From: Flavobacterium sp. WV_118_3
GTDB taxonomy: Bacteria; Bacteroidota; Bacteroidia; Flavobacteriales; Flavobacteriaceae
NCBI RefSeq assembly: GCF_039778605.1
Contig: NZ_CP156060.1
Location: forward strand, 3,376,001-3,440,000
Direction of reading: 5' to 3'
DNA length: 64,000 nucleotides
Every line of letters begins with the position of its first letter. Positions within the stretch are counted from its first letter, which is position 1. Positions 33,333-42,506 of this stretch are shown here, piece by piece. The notes under the pieces were generated by a model. That model saw only the letters and a program-made list of their open reading frames with translations, was not told the DNA's origin and ran no database searches. A program made the position numbers and the translations under genes.

Positions 33333-34094
33333 ATGAAGATTATTTCTTATAACGTAAACGGAATCCGGGCCGCTATTACCAAAGGTTTTCTGGATTGGTT
33401 AAAAAGTGCTGATCCGGATGTGATTTGCCTTCAGGAAATTAAAGCAACTCAGGAACAAATTCCGTTGCTGGATATCGAACTGGCGGGATATCCCTATCAT
33501 TACTGGTTTCCGGCTGAAAAGAAAGGTTATAGCGGTGTGGCAATTTTGTCGAAAGTAAAACCAAACAATGTGGTTTTCGGAACCGGTATTCCGCATATGG
33601 ATAAAGAAGGACGTAACCTGCGCGTGGATTTTGATACGTTTTCGGTGATGAGTCTGTATTTGCCGTCCGGGACAAATATCGACCGACTGGATCATAAGTT
33701 TATGTATATGGCCGATTTTCAGAATTACATCAACAACCTGAAAAAGGAAATTCCTAATCTGATTATCTGTGGGGATTACAATATCTGTCACGAAGCCATC
33801 GATATTCACGATCCGATCCGAAATGCGAAAGTGTCGGGGTTCCTGCCGGAAGAACGCGCCTGGCTGGACGGTTTTATGAAAAGCGGATTTGTGGATAGTT
33901 TCCGTCATTTTAACAAAGAACCGCACCATTACAGTTGGTGGAGTTACCGCGCTAATGCCAGAGCCAATAACAAAGGGTGGCGTATCGATTATAATCTGGT
34001 GAGCGAACCGTTGCGCGATCGGATGAAACGGGCTGTGATACTGCCGGAAGCCAAACATTCCGACCATTGTCCGATTTTAGTTGAAATTGAATAA
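33333..34094 (+). CDS. xth: Exodeoxyribonuclease III
   Basis: AP endonuclease and 3'-5' exonuclease of base excision repair. The 253-aa protein has the ExoIII fold markers: SYNVNGIRAA at the start, ICLQEIKA (metal-binding Glu), YSGVAILSK, LPSGTNIDRLDHK, the catalytic ICGDYNICHEAIDIHDP and the terminal SDHCPILVEIE. Length matches the family. The OmpA-like gene follows 23 bp later on the same strand. Confidence 0.96.
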   Translation: MKIISYNVNGIRAAITKGFLDWLKSADPDVICLQEIKATQEQIPLLDIELAGYPYHYWFPAEKKGYSGVAILSKVKPNNVVFGTGIPHMDKEGRNLRVDFDTFSVMSLYLPSGTNIDRLDHKFMYMADFQNYINNLKKEIPNLIICGDYNICHEAIDIHDPIRNAKVSGFLPEERAWLDGFMKSGFVDSFRHFNKEPHHYSWWSYRANARANNKGWRIDYNLVSEPLRDRMKRAVILPEAKHSDHCPILVEIE

Positions 34095-34117
34095 ACTCGA
34101 AAAAACTGATATAGCAA

Positions 34118-35083
34118 ATGATTAAAAAAATGTCTATTGGAGTGTTGGCACTTGCGTTGTCCACTTCATGCGTTTCTAAAAAATTGTATACCGATTTAGA
34201 AACAAAATATGCCGATTTAAAAAAAGAAAACCGTCAGTTGGCCGATGAAAATACATCGCTGTCTAAAGATAAAAACCAGTTGGATTTGCTTTCTAAAGAT
34301 TTGCAATCACAATTGGATAAGCTAAAAGCCGAACGCGATAAACTGGCATCCGATTATGCTGCCGCTCAAAACAGTCTGAAAACGCTACAGTCGTCGTATA
34401 AGGCTCTGGAAAAAAACAGCGATGATGCTTTAAAGAGCAATATGGATAAAAACCGGGAGTTATTGGCGCAGTTGGAAGCTAAAGAAAAAGCATTGGCCGC
34501 TGAAAAAGACCGTTTGGAAAAACTGAAAAATGATTTGAAAGACCGTTCGGATCGTGTTAACGAACTGGAAAACATGATCGCCGAAAAAGAAGCTTCCATG
34601 AAGCGTCTGAAAGAAACCCTTTCCAAAGCGTTAAATGCTTTTGAAGGAAAAGGATTAACGGTAGAACACAAAAACGGAAAAGTATACGTTTCGATGGAAA
34701 ACAAACTGTTGTTTGGAACCGGAAGTTGGGCGGTTGGAACCGAAGGTAGAAAAGCCGTTGTAGCGGTTGGAAAAGTATTGGGCGATAATCCGGACATTAC
34801 GGTACTGATCGAAGGACATACCGATAATGATAAATATGCCGGTGCCGTTGGTGCAATCGAAAACAACTGGGATTTGTCGACCAAAAGAGCTACCGCTATC
34901 GTAAATATTCTGGCTGAAAACAAAGCAATCGACAAAAAGAACCTGACAGCAGCCGGTAGAGGAGAGTTTGCGCCAATCGCATCCAACGATACCGCTGAAG
35001 GAAAAGCAAAAAACAGAAGAATCGAAATTATTCTGACCCCTAAACTGGATGAAATTTCGAAAATGCTTAACGATATTAACTAA
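34118..35083 (+). CDS. OmpA-family peptidoglycan-binding lipoprotein with coiled coil
   Basis: A 321-aa outer-membrane lipoprotein: signal ending STSC (Cys18), a long coiled coil (about 25-180, Lys/Glu/Leu-rich heptads) and a C-terminal OmpA domain (about 195-310). The latter holds the peptidoglycan-binding text VLIEGHTDND, LSTKRATAIVNIL and AAGRGEFAPIASNDT followed by NRRIEI. It should tether the outer membrane to the cell wall. A terminator follows. Confidence 0.93.
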   Translation: MIKKMSIGVLALALSTSCVSKKLYTDLETKYADLKKENRQLADENTSLSKDKNQLDLLSKDLQSQLDKLKAERDKLASDYAAAQNSLKTLQSSYKALEKNSDDALKSNMDKNRELLAQLEAKEKALAAEKDRLEKLKNDLKDRSDRVNELENMIAEKEASMKRLKETLSKALNAFEGKGLTVEHKNGKVYVSMENKLLFGTGSWAVGTEGRKAVVAVGKVLGDNPDITVLIEGHTDNDKYAGAVGAIENNWDLSTKRATAIVNILAENKAIDKKNLTAAGRGEFAPIASNDTAEGKAKNRRIEIILTPKLDEISKMLNDIN

Positions 35084-35100
35084 TTAACAGTTATATAGTG

Positions 35101-35137
35101 AAAAAGGTTCAGCCGTACGGGCTGAACCTTTTGTTTT
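35101..35137 (+). terminator. Terminator after the OmpA-like gene
   Basis: AAAAGGTTCAGCC pairs with GGCTGAACCTTTT around a small loop (GTAC core), with a T-rich stretch after it. Symmetric enough to work on both strands. Confidence 0.9.
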
Positions 35138-35177
35138 TAGTATTTTTGAAACCTTATAATTGGAGCCTGAAATTAGC

Positions 35178-36215
35178 ATGAAATACACAGTAATACCGGG
35201 AACGGACATCAAAATAAGTACAATATGTCTCGGAACCATGACGTTTGGAGAACAGAATACCGAAGCGGAAGCACACAGTCAGTTGGACTTTGCATTGGAC
35301 AAAGGCGTTACTTTTATCGATACCGCCGAAATGTATCCCGTGGCGGCACGTGAGGAAACTTCCGGACGAACAGAACGCTATATCGGAAGTTGGTTGCATA
35401 AAACCGGAAACCGCGATAAAGTAGTACTGGCAACTAAAATTGCCGGTCCTAACCGCGGAATGGAATATTTACGGGACGATTTGCACTATACCGATAAAAC
35501 GATTCGCGAATCGGTTGATAAAAGCTTACAACAGCTGCAAACGGATTATATCGATTTGTATCAGTTGCACTGGCCGGAACGAAAGTCGAATATGTTCGGA
35601 CAACGCGGTTTCACAGTTCAGGAGGATGCCTGGGAAGATAATTTTAAAACCGTATTGGAAACCTTTGATGCGTTGATCAAAGAAGGAAAAATCCGTCATA
35701 TCGGCGTTTCGAATGAAACACCGTGGGGTGTGATGCGTTTTCTGGAAGAAAGTAAAAAACACAATCTACCGCGTATTGCGACGATTCAAAATCCGTATTC
35801 GTTGTTAAACCGAACTTTCGAAGTGGGTTTGTCCGAAACCTGCTACCGTGAAAAGGTAGGGTTATTGGCCTATTCGCCATTAGGATTCGGTACACTTACC
35901 GGAAAGTTTCTTACCGGAGAACCATTGCCAAAAGCGCGAATTAACCTGTTTCCGCGTTTTTCACGTTACTCTGGCGAGCAATCTCAAAAAGCCGTGAAAT
36001 TATATCAGGAATTGGCCACTTCCTTTGGATTGACGTTAACCGAAATGGCTCTGGCCTTTGTACAACAACAAGCCTTTGTTGCTGCAACAATCATTGGAGC
36101 GACGAATTTGGAACAGCTGGAGGAAAATATTAAAACCCATTCGGTGGTTTTAACAGAGGAGATGATTCGTGAAATCAATCGTATCCAGGAGCATATTCCA
36201 AATCCGGCACCTTAA
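35178..36215 (+). CDS. Aldo/keto reductase, Tas-like
   Basis: NADPH-dependent oxidoreductase with a TIM-barrel fold. With the ATG at 35178 the protein is 345 aa, matching the Tas subgroup; an upstream TTG at 35160 is less likely. Motifs include ICLGTMTFGEQN, FIDTAEMYP (Asp and Tyr of the tetrad), VVLATKIAG (Lys), LYQLHWPER (His), and the cofactor part ATIIGATNLEQLEENI. A TATTTTTG element at 35141-35148 may be its -7. It ends 2 bp from the convergent sugar dehydrogenase gene. The physiological substrate is unknown. Confidence 0.92.
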   Translation: MKYTVIPGTDIKISTICLGTMTFGEQNTEAEAHSQLDFALDKGVTFIDTAEMYPVAAREETSGRTERYIGSWLHKTGNRDKVVLATKIAGPNRGMEYLRDDLHYTDKTIRESVDKSLQQLQTDYIDLYQLHWPERKSNMFGQRGFTVQEDAWEDNFKTVLETFDALIKEGKIRHIGVSNETPWGVMRFLEESKKHNLPRIATIQNPYSLLNRTFEVGLSETCYREKVGLLAYSPLGFGTLTGKFLTGEPLPKARINLFPRFSRYSGEQSQKAVKLYQELATSFGLTLTEMALAFVQQQAFVAATIIGATNLEQLEENIKTHSVVLTEEMIREINRIQEHIPNPAP

Positions 36216-36217
36216 TT

Positions 36218-37588
36218 TTATTCTACAGACAATTTGTGCGTAGCAGTGCTACCCTCGCTGTCGGTAATATGAAGAATATATAAACCTGTAGCTAAGTGCG
36301 ACGTTTTAATGTTGACTAGCTCCAGGTTTTTTGTTTTCTGAATATGAACCTGTTTTCCGTTCGTGTCGAAAATAGCAACGGCATCCGGATAGCTGTTGCC
36401 ATTGGCTTTGATGTTGATTTCGGTTTTCGCCGGATTCGGATAAATCGTAAACGTATTTCGGTTAAAATCGGCAGTACTTAGTGAACTGTCTTTTATCTTA
36501 TAGATGGTTCCGTTGTTAATCGCACCGATATACAATTCACCATTCATGTCTTCTCCAAAAGTTACAAAACTATTACCGCTAAAGTTCGTCGAGTAGGTTA
36601 TGGTTCCGTTGTTGTCAACCATACCGATTCGGGGCGAACAATAATCCGTAAAGAAATATTTGTTCTGGAAATTAGGATAAAGCGTTCCGGTATAAACATA
36701 ACCACCGGTTATCGAACAATTCCCGGCACTATGAGCGGTAACCGCCAAAGGAAAAGTCATCGTCGATTGTGCGGGACATCCGGTACTGGTATTGTACGTA
36801 TTGTTTCCTTCATAACAACGCCAGCCATAGTTCAGTCCGGCTTGGTTGGATGCCACTTTATTAATCTCTTCGAAGGCATCCTGTCCTACATCAGCGATCC
36901 ATAAGTCACCATTGTTTCGGTTAAAGGAAAATTTCCACGGATTACGCAATCCGATCGCCCAGATTTCGTCGGCACCAGCCACACCTACATACGGATTATT
37001 GGCCGGAATGCCATAAGGTGATCCGGAATTCACATCAATTCGCAGCATTTTACCCAACAACTCGTTGATATTTTGCGCCCGGTTTCCGGGATCGCCACCG
37101 CTACCGCCATCACCCATACCGATGTATAGATAGCCATCCGGGCCAAATTTTACAGATCCGCCATTGTGATTGGAAAATGGCTGGGTAATAGTAAGTAAAA
37201 CAGAAGCACTTCCCGCATCGGCAAGATTCGGATTGCTGCTATTCACACTGTACCGTGCAATTACCGTATTACCGGCTGTATTGGTATAGTTAACATAAAA
37301 GAAGCCATTGGTACTGTAATTCGGATGGAAAGCAAGACCGAGTAAACCGCGTTCTCCTCCGGAACTAATCAGGCTGGTTACGGTTAAAAAAGGTGTTGCA
37401 TTAACGGTTCCATTAGCATTTACTATTTTAATGTTTCCGCCGCGTTCCACGACAAATAATCGGGAATCATTAGCATGTGCTATTTCGACCGGATTGGAAA
37501 AACCGGTTGCGAAACTTTCTAGTGCAACGGTCTGTGAAAAACCGATGTTGCTCGCTATAAGTGCCAGGGTAAGTAGTATTTTTTTCAT
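36218..37588 (-). CDS. Secreted PQQ-dependent sugar dehydrogenase (sorbosone/glucose type) with T9SS domain
   Basis: A 456-aa predicted extracellular six-bladed beta-propeller. It has a signal peptide (about 1-18, ending GFSQ) and the GSDH/sorbosone dehydrogenase core (about 25-370): GLLGLAFHPNY, NHNGGSVKFGPDGYLYIGMGDGG, LRIDVNSG, GLRNPWKFSF, WIADVGQDAFEEIN and NYGWRCYEG. The final 75 or so residues are a type IX sorting domain with FTIYPNPAKTEINI and GLYILHI. It likely oxidises sugars or aldoses outside the cell with PQQ, but the substrate is inferred. No PQQ synthesis genes lie nearby. Confidence 0.92.
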   Translation of the reverse strand: MKKILLTLALIASNIGFSQTVALESFATGFSNPVEIAHANDSRLFVVERGGNIKIVNANGTVNATPFLTVTSLISSGGERGLLGLAFHPNYSTNGFFYVNYTNTAGNTVIARYSVNSSNPNLADAGSASVLLTITQPFSNHNGGSVKFGPDGYLYIGMGDGGSGGDPGNRAQNINELLGKMLRIDVNSGSPYGIPANNPYVGVAGADEIWAIGLRNPWKFSFNRNNGDLWIADVGQDAFEEINKVASNQAGLNYGWRCYEGNNTYNTSTGCPAQSTMTFPLAVTAHSAGNCSITGGYVYTGTLYPNFQNKYFFTDYCSPRIGMVDNNGTITYSTNFSGNSFVTFGEDMNGELYIGAINNGTIYKIKDSSLSTADFNRNTFTIYPNPAKTEINIKANGNSYPDAVAIFDTNGKQVHIQKTKNLELVNIKTSHLATGLYILHITDSEGSTATHKLSVE

Positions 37589-37796
37589 AGGATAGTTGGT
37601 GTTGGTTTGTAGTAAAAATAGTAAAAAAATATTTAGTACAGTTGTAACGGTTTAATTTTTAGTATAATAAGGACTTTAGTGGGACAATGTGGGCGTTGCT
37701 GTAATGCTGTATGAATCAATATTATAATTTAGTCTATGCCCTGAACGATTCTTTATTATTTGGTATGTATTACGCAAAATTTAATTTGACTCGGGA

Positions 37797-39245
37797 ATGA
37801 AAAAAATGCTACAAAGTTTGACAGTGATTATAAGTCTGTTTTATGTAACGCTGGTAAAAAAATGTGATCAGGAATACGGTGTCAAACAGGAGGTTGCCAG
37901 AAATGAAAAAATGACTGTGAAAAGACTGTCCGATGAAGAGATACGAAAAGTTTCCCATGTGGCAAAAAAATTGAATGAAGTGTTGCTGGCATTGGTTGTG
38001 GATGCCTATAACGCCGAGAATCGTTTGATAGTAAACCGGGAAGAAGCTGTTTTTATTAAGGATAAAGGAATAACATCCTATACGTTTCCAATTATACGGG
38101 AATGCCCTGTTGATGCAATTGAAAATCTTGTGCTGAATTTTTCGGAAAAAGGAGATTGTAATGTCTTTCTGACGACATATGATCTGAAACGTACTCAGGT
38201 ATTGGGACTCCATAATATGCATAGTTTGGAAGATAAAATGGGTATTGCCATCCGAAAAAAAGTAGACAAAGCCTCCAAAGAGCAAAATCTGTTTTATAAA
38301 GGGACTATATTCGCAAGGATCCCAATAGTGTGGAACGACAGTGGTGAGGTGACATCCTCTTTGGAATGGTTGCAAAAACAGGAGGATGACGATTTATACG
38401 GATTTGAAGAACAACAACAAAAAACCTTTGGAAATAATACTGCTCCGGTTTTACAAATTCTAACCACACCGGTTGTGAGTATGACATTTGCATCGTTTTT
38501 GAAACGGTTTAAAGAAGAAATTACAACCGTAAGTCCCAATAGTATCTGGTGGCGAACAAATGCCAGTGATACTGTAGTAGCCTATTTAAAGGAACAATTT
38601 GATTTCAAAACCGGATTGGAAACGCAGGAAGCAAATGATTTCGCGTCATGGGCTGTTGGTTATATGTGTAAAAATCCGGAAATAACCTGGGAACATTTGG
38701 AAAAATGGTTTTTAGAACCGGAAGAAATAAGAGAAAAGACCCGCGATAGCCGGTTCTGGGAAAAAACGATACAGAATTTTCAGACCAAAAAATTACCGTC
38801 CGATGATGCTTTTGTAGAAGTAGCTCCGAAACCTAAAGAATATAATCGCATCGACAGATCGGTTATTAAAGATGTTCAGGAACAATATTCCAATCATTAC
38901 GATTCGACCAGTGTCACGGAACACCAGAAGTTGAATGTCATAAATAAGTTACCCAAAAAGAAATGGGGGGTTGATTGTGAAACCAATGATGTTTTGGTGG
39001 AAGATTTTAATATCGGGATGAATAAGATTTATGAAGATCCGACTTACAGGCTGAAAGGACAGAAAGCAAACTTTGCCAATTTTTTAAGGGATAAAACAGG
39101 GATTAATACCGTTGAAAATACGGATGTTGATGAAAACGGGGGCTTCGGACATGTGGATCTGATTGCAAAAGGAAAATCCCTTACCGAAGCAGGGGCATGC
39201 CAGCTAAAAGAAATACAGTGTATTGAAATATTGGAGTTGGATTAG
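37797..39245 (+). CDS. Unrecognised exported protein, possible modular effector
   Basis: A 482-aa protein I do not recognise as a whole. The N-terminus has a hydrophobic stretch followed by KKCDQ, which lacks a proper lipobox. Residues about 95-140 (ITSYTFPIIRECPVDAIENL and CNVFLTTYDLKR) resemble a domain found at the start of many Bacteroidota lipoproteins. The C-terminal 110 residues contain NFLRDKTGI and GGFGHVDLIAKGKS, which recall the catalytic His segment of Tae4-like or papain-fold amidases, but no matching catalytic Cys motif is clear. It stands alone on this strand between two reverse genes, with 208 bp of AT-rich DNA upstream. Confidence 0.7.
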   Translation: MKKMLQSLTVIISLFYVTLVKKCDQEYGVKQEVARNEKMTVKRLSDEEIRKVSHVAKKLNEVLLALVVDAYNAENRLIVNREEAVFIKDKGITSYTFPIIRECPVDAIENLVLNFSEKGDCNVFLTTYDLKRTQVLGLHNMHSLEDKMGIAIRKKVDKASKEQNLFYKGTIFARIPIVWNDSGEVTSSLEWLQKQEDDDLYGFEEQQQKTFGNNTAPVLQILTTPVVSMTFASFLKRFKEEITTVSPNSIWWRTNASDTVVAYLKEQFDFKTGLETQEANDFASWAVGYMCKNPEITWEHLEKWFLEPEEIREKTRDSRFWEKTIQNFQTKKLPSDDAFVEVAPKPKEYNRIDRSVIKDVQEQYSNHYDSTSVTEHQKLNVINKLPKKKWGVDCETNDVLVEDFNIGMNKIYEDPTYRLKGQKANFANFLRDKTGINTVENTDVDENGGFGHVDLIAKGKSLTEAGACQLKEIQCIEILELD

Positions 39246-39317
39246 AAACACGTCTCTTTAAAGATATAGCCACTTGCTTTTTTGATGACCTGAGTTACAA
39301 TTGTTTTTAAAAACAAA

Positions 39318-39340
39318 GAACCTCTCCAGAGGAGAGGTTC
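39318..39340 (-). terminator. Terminator after the DUF4139 gene
   Basis: GAACCTCTCC and GGAGAGGTTC form a perfect 10-bp stem with a 3-base loop. On the reverse strand it is followed by TTTGTTTTT, so it ends the DUF4139 transcript; it is weaker in the forward direction. Confidence 0.88.
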
Positions 39341-39346
39341 AATTTT

Positions 39347-40966
39347 CTAAAGATTTCCGATTATCTTGTCTTTAGGGTATTTAACGGTATAGCTGATGCG
39401 GATTTTTTTCGTCTCATTCGGTTTTAAATGGAACTCCCAACTTAATAAGCCGGTTTCGGAATTAACCTTCGCACCCTCTTTTTGTTTTAATTCGATTTCA
39501 ATTTCCTTATCGCTGCTTAATGGATATTGATCCTCCAGTTTTAACAAAATAGACTCTTTTTTGTTGTTACGAATCGTAATGTCATACGTGAAAGTTTGTT
39601 CTTTTTTGGTAGACAGGAATTTAACACCGGATTTATCGACAACTTTTTCACGCGTGATCACAACTTTTTTGTCGCGTCCCATGCTAAGATTCAACGTGTC
39701 GGATGTTTGTCCCGGATTGACAAGTGTTTTGCCTACATACATTCCCTCGAAAATGATATTGGCTTCGCCTTTTAACAGGTTGTATTTGCCATAATCACTA
39801 ATCTCGGCCAATAAAAAGGATTCTTTGTCCAGTTTGGGTGCTGCATAATATTTATACGTAGCCGGTAATTTGATCTCTTTTAACGAAACACTATGGGTTT
39901 TGCCATTCGACAGGATGTCATACGGGATATCAATATCAAACGAAACATTTAACTGATTTTCGTTGATCATGGTGTAATCCGAAACCGTACTTCTTGCTTG
40001 TAATCCGGAAACTTTTCCTCGAATCCCGACTGCTGAGACTGCAACCTCTTCCAGTCGATCATGGTTAGCTTTGACTTGTGGTACGGCAGGATATATCTGT
40101 TGGTACGCTAAAAACCAGGGGTTGATTACAGGTGCCTGATTGTTCTGGTTCGGGATGCCGCTGGAAAGAGTTAGTTTTACTTTTCTCCAGTCAACTCCGG
40201 TATTTTGAACCACTTGCGCTTTATACAACATGTTTACCGGTGAGGCAATATTGTCGGCACGAAGCTCATAAAACGGTGACCAACGTGCATTGTTTGTCAG
40301 ATAGGAAACATCCAGTGTTACGGCTCCGGCCGTTTGGTTCATCACCTGTAATACCAGTTTTCCGGTAGCATTTTTTTCCTCTTTAGTACTGTTGATTTCC
40401 AGTTTGGTGTTTAGTTTGGTTAAAAGATCGGATAGTTTCTTTTCGCGTTCGTTTAAAACGTCTATTGTATTACTGATTTCGGTGCGTTTCGTTTTGTAAT
40501 ACTCCACCATTTTCATCAGTTCCGTTACACTCAAACCGGTATTTGCCCCATATACCTGTTGATTTCGATCCAAAATTTCGATGGTTTTCATTTCCGAAGT
40601 CCGCGTGTTGTTTAAACGATCCAGTTCTTTTTGGACAATTTTGATGCTATCGCGTACTTTTTTAATAGCTGGAGAACTTTCATCGATGTCGTATTCACTG
40701 ATATAATCGTTCGTGAATTGCGAGGAAAGTACTGTAAGGCTCGAAGGTGCACCGATTTGAACCGTGTTTTCATTCAGATAATTCGCTACATTTTTGATAA
40801 CGATTTCATGTGTTCCGGCCGGAAGATTCAGATGAGCTGTTTGCGATATTTCCGCGGCGTTGAAATATACGGTAACCGCATTGACTTTGGCTGTCGTAAA
40901 AACGGGCTTTTGGGCGAATACCATTCCGGACAGGGCGAATAGGAGTATTGTGATAAACTTTTTCAT
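39347..40966 (-). CDS. DUF4139 (mucoidy-inhibitor A-like) protein, exported
   Basis: A 539-aa protein with a signal peptide (about 1-19, ending VFAQ), an N-terminal DUF4140 domain (VNAVTVYFNAAEISQTAHLNLPAG), a coiled-coil stretch (about 95-200) and the DUF4139 beta domain (about 205-535) with LDVSYLTNNARWSPFYELR and a conserved WEFHLKPNETKKIRISYTV near the end. The family is named for an Azotobacter mucoidy inhibitor; its role is not understood. The sequence between RLEEVAVSAVGIRG and SGLQARSTV is a variable loop. A small membrane-protein reading frame lies just upstream. Confidence 0.88.
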   Translation of the reverse strand: MKKFITILLFALSGMVFAQKPVFTTAKVNAVTVYFNAAEISQTAHLNLPAGTHEIVIKNVANYLNENTVQIGAPSSLTVLSSQFTNDYISEYDIDESSPAIKKVRDSIKIVQKELDRLNNTRTSEMKTIEILDRNQQVYGANTGLSVTELMKMVEYYKTKRTEISNTIDVLNEREKKLSDLLTKLNTKLEINSTKEEKNATGKLVLQVMNQTAGAVTLDVSYLTNNARWSPFYELRADNIASPVNMLYKAQVVQNTGVDWRKVKLTLSSGIPNQNNQAPVINPWFLAYQQIYPAVPQVKANHDRLEEVAVSAVGIRGKVSGLQARSTVSDYTMINENQLNVSFDIDIPYDILSNGKTHSVSLKEIKLPATYKYYAAPKLDKESFLLAEISDYGKYNLLKGEANIIFEGMYVGKTLVNPGQTSDTLNLSMGRDKKVVITREKVVDKSGVKFLSTKKEQTFTYDITIRNNKKESILLKLEDQYPLSSDKEIEIELKQKEGAKVNSETGLLSWEFHLKPNETKKIRISYTVKYPKDKIIGNL

Positions 40967-41017
40967 GTTTTTTTAGTAAATATAATGTTTTACAAATTGT
41001 GTAAAAAGCGTTTTATT

Positions 41018-41131
41018 TTAGGTTTTTTTATTACCGGTAGTGTTGGCAAAGGCGACGATGCCGACAAAAAATACGGTAAGTATAAAGACTGTTGGCATTT
41101 CGTTTTTATTTTTGGAAAGAGTGGATGTCAT
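41018..41131 (-). CDS. Possible small single-helix membrane protein
   Basis: A 37-codon reading frame starting MTSTLSKNKNEMPTVF, with one hydrophobic helix (FILTVFFVGIVAFA) and a basic tail. It overlaps the 3' end of the squalene-cyclase-repeat gene by 26 bp in another frame; a second possible ATG at 41098 lies just past that stop. Position, hydrophobic pattern and the absence of any other gene in the gap support it, but codon evidence at this length is weak. Confidence 0.35.
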   Translation of the reverse strand: MTSTLSKNKNEMPTVFILTVFFVGIVAFANTTGNKKT

Positions 41132-42398
41132 TTTCAATGGTTAGGATTAACAAACAGGTAGCGGTGCAAAAAACCGGGCTGGTAATGCAATGGTGACCGT
41201 TCCAGCTACCATTGTTGTTTTGGATGTTGATCAGCTTTCCGCTAACGTTGTCGTACCAGTTTTTCCAGTCATTGTCTTTTTTAACCAACATGGATTCGCC
41301 TGTTTGCAGAAAACTCATAAATTCTTCACCACCATTATTTCCGAAACCATTCATTACACCATTGTCCATTGCCTGTACTTTTGCGGCTTTATACACTTTT
41401 GATGCGACATCATAGGAGGCGGCTTTTTCTTTCGAAATACCAATCTTTTGCAGGTTGTCGCGGTTGAGTTCGGCTGTTTTACCGATTTTACCTTCTGCTT
41501 TGGCTTTGGTAAACAGTTCTTCGGCCTCTTTGGCTTCCGAGGCACTTCCACGAACGGAACTACTCACCGCATAAAGCATAATGCCGGCACCATCTTCGGT
41601 TTTAGCGGTATTACTTTCGGTATTGTAATTGCTTTTCTGATAATTGCGGGCAGCGGTGATCTTGTCTTCATTGACGGTAATGTTTTTGTTTTTCTTAGCC
41701 TGTTCCAATCCCGAACTGGCAAAAGATGATTGCAATACACCGGCCCATCCGGCACCGTTTACTTTTCCGTTGGTGTCGTACGATTTCTCAATTTTGTTAA
41801 CGCAGATTTGTATGGCGTTCTCAACGCGTCGCGACGGATTTTTTTCGGCTACCTGATTTAAAAATTGAAGCGCTAGTGCGGCATCAATATTTTCGCCCAG
41901 TTTGCGTTGTATCTGGGTGCCGCGAACCTGCGTGATATAAGCACTGTTTTTACTGGCTTCGATCTGGTGTAACAGATAGTCCAACGCATTGGAAAGTTGT
42001 TTTTGATACGGACCTTTGGTTGTGGTATAGCCCATACGATATAAAGCCATCGCCGCCATTGCCGTTGTAGCCGGATCGGATTGTACGGCATGTGGGTTCA
42101 TTTCGCCCTGATTGCTGTGGGAACCGGCGCCCCAACCGCCGTCGTTGTTTTGTGCGGAAACCAACCATTTTTCACCTTTTTGTACAACACTTTTTAGAGA
42201 AGCATCATTTTTATATTGAGCATATTCTGCAACGGGTTGTTCCCCCATAACCGACATGAAAACACAAGGTTTCTCTTCCGGTGCTTTTTGCGTATGAAGT
42301 GCTGTTGTTTCAGTCAAATCCGGTTTTCCGGTTTTGATAATGGCTCCGGTCAACAATACCGAAGTCGTTATTGCTAGTAAAAGATTCTCGGTTTTCAT
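41106..42398 (-). CDS. Squalene-cyclase/prenyltransferase-repeat protein
   Basis: A 430-aa protein with an N-terminal hydrophobic segment (about 6-21) and an alpha-barrel repeat region. The QW-like repeats are visible in WLVSAQNNDGGWGAGS, ATTAMAAMALYRMGY, and near the C-terminus in LINIQNNNGSWNGHHCI. The DCTAE/DxDD catalytic motif of true squalene-hopene cyclases is not seen, so a terpene cyclase role is doubtful. The fold also occurs in alpha-2-macroglobulin-like and polysaccharide lyase proteins. A Lys/Ala/Glu-rich insertion lies in the middle (about 255-330). It is probably exported. Function is unknown. Confidence 0.7.
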   Translation of the reverse strand: MKTENLLLAITTSVLLTGAIIKTGKPDLTETTALHTQKAPEEKPCVFMSVMGEQPVAEYAQYKNDASLKSVVQKGEKWLVSAQNNDGGWGAGSHSNQGEMNPHAVQSDPATTAMAAMALYRMGYTTTKGPYQKQLSNALDYLLHQIEASKNSAYITQVRGTQIQRKLGENIDAALALQFLNQVAEKNPSRRVENAIQICVNKIEKSYDTNGKVNGAGWAGVLQSSFASSGLEQAKKNKNITVNEDKITAARNYQKSNYNTESNTAKTEDGAGIMLYAVSSSVRGSASEAKEAEELFTKAKAEGKIGKTAELNRDNLQKIGISKEKAASYDVASKVYKAAKVQAMDNGVMNGFGNNGGEEFMSFLQTGESMLVKKDNDWKNWYDNVSGKLINIQNNNGSWNGHHCITSPVFCTATCLLILTIENDIHSFQK

Positions 42399-42506
42399 AA
42401 TTCTCGGTTTTTTAAAGATTACAGTTCAAAAGTAGTCGTCTCGGACATGCGGTTTTGACAGAATGGGTGAAAGTGGGTTTCTACTTGGTGAAAGAATAGT
42501 AGCAGC

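Noticed and set aside
33399..34067. 222-aa frame antisense to xth
   Set aside because: It lies wholly inside a well-conserved exonuclease III gene and shows no family motif, signal or regulatory context.
34366..34986. 206-aa frame antisense to the OmpA-like gene
   Set aside because: Ser/Phe-rich text is what the reverse complement of a Lys/Glu-rich coiled coil gives. Shadow frame.
37809..38375. 188-aa frame antisense to the 482-aa exported protein
   Set aside because: No recognisable motif and full overlap with the more plausible forward gene, which has a start and domain-like text.
41106..42398. Squalene-hopene cyclase activity
   Set aside because: QW-like repeats are present, but the catalytic DxDD motif is absent, the protein is much shorter than cyclases, and it has an exported-protein N-terminus.
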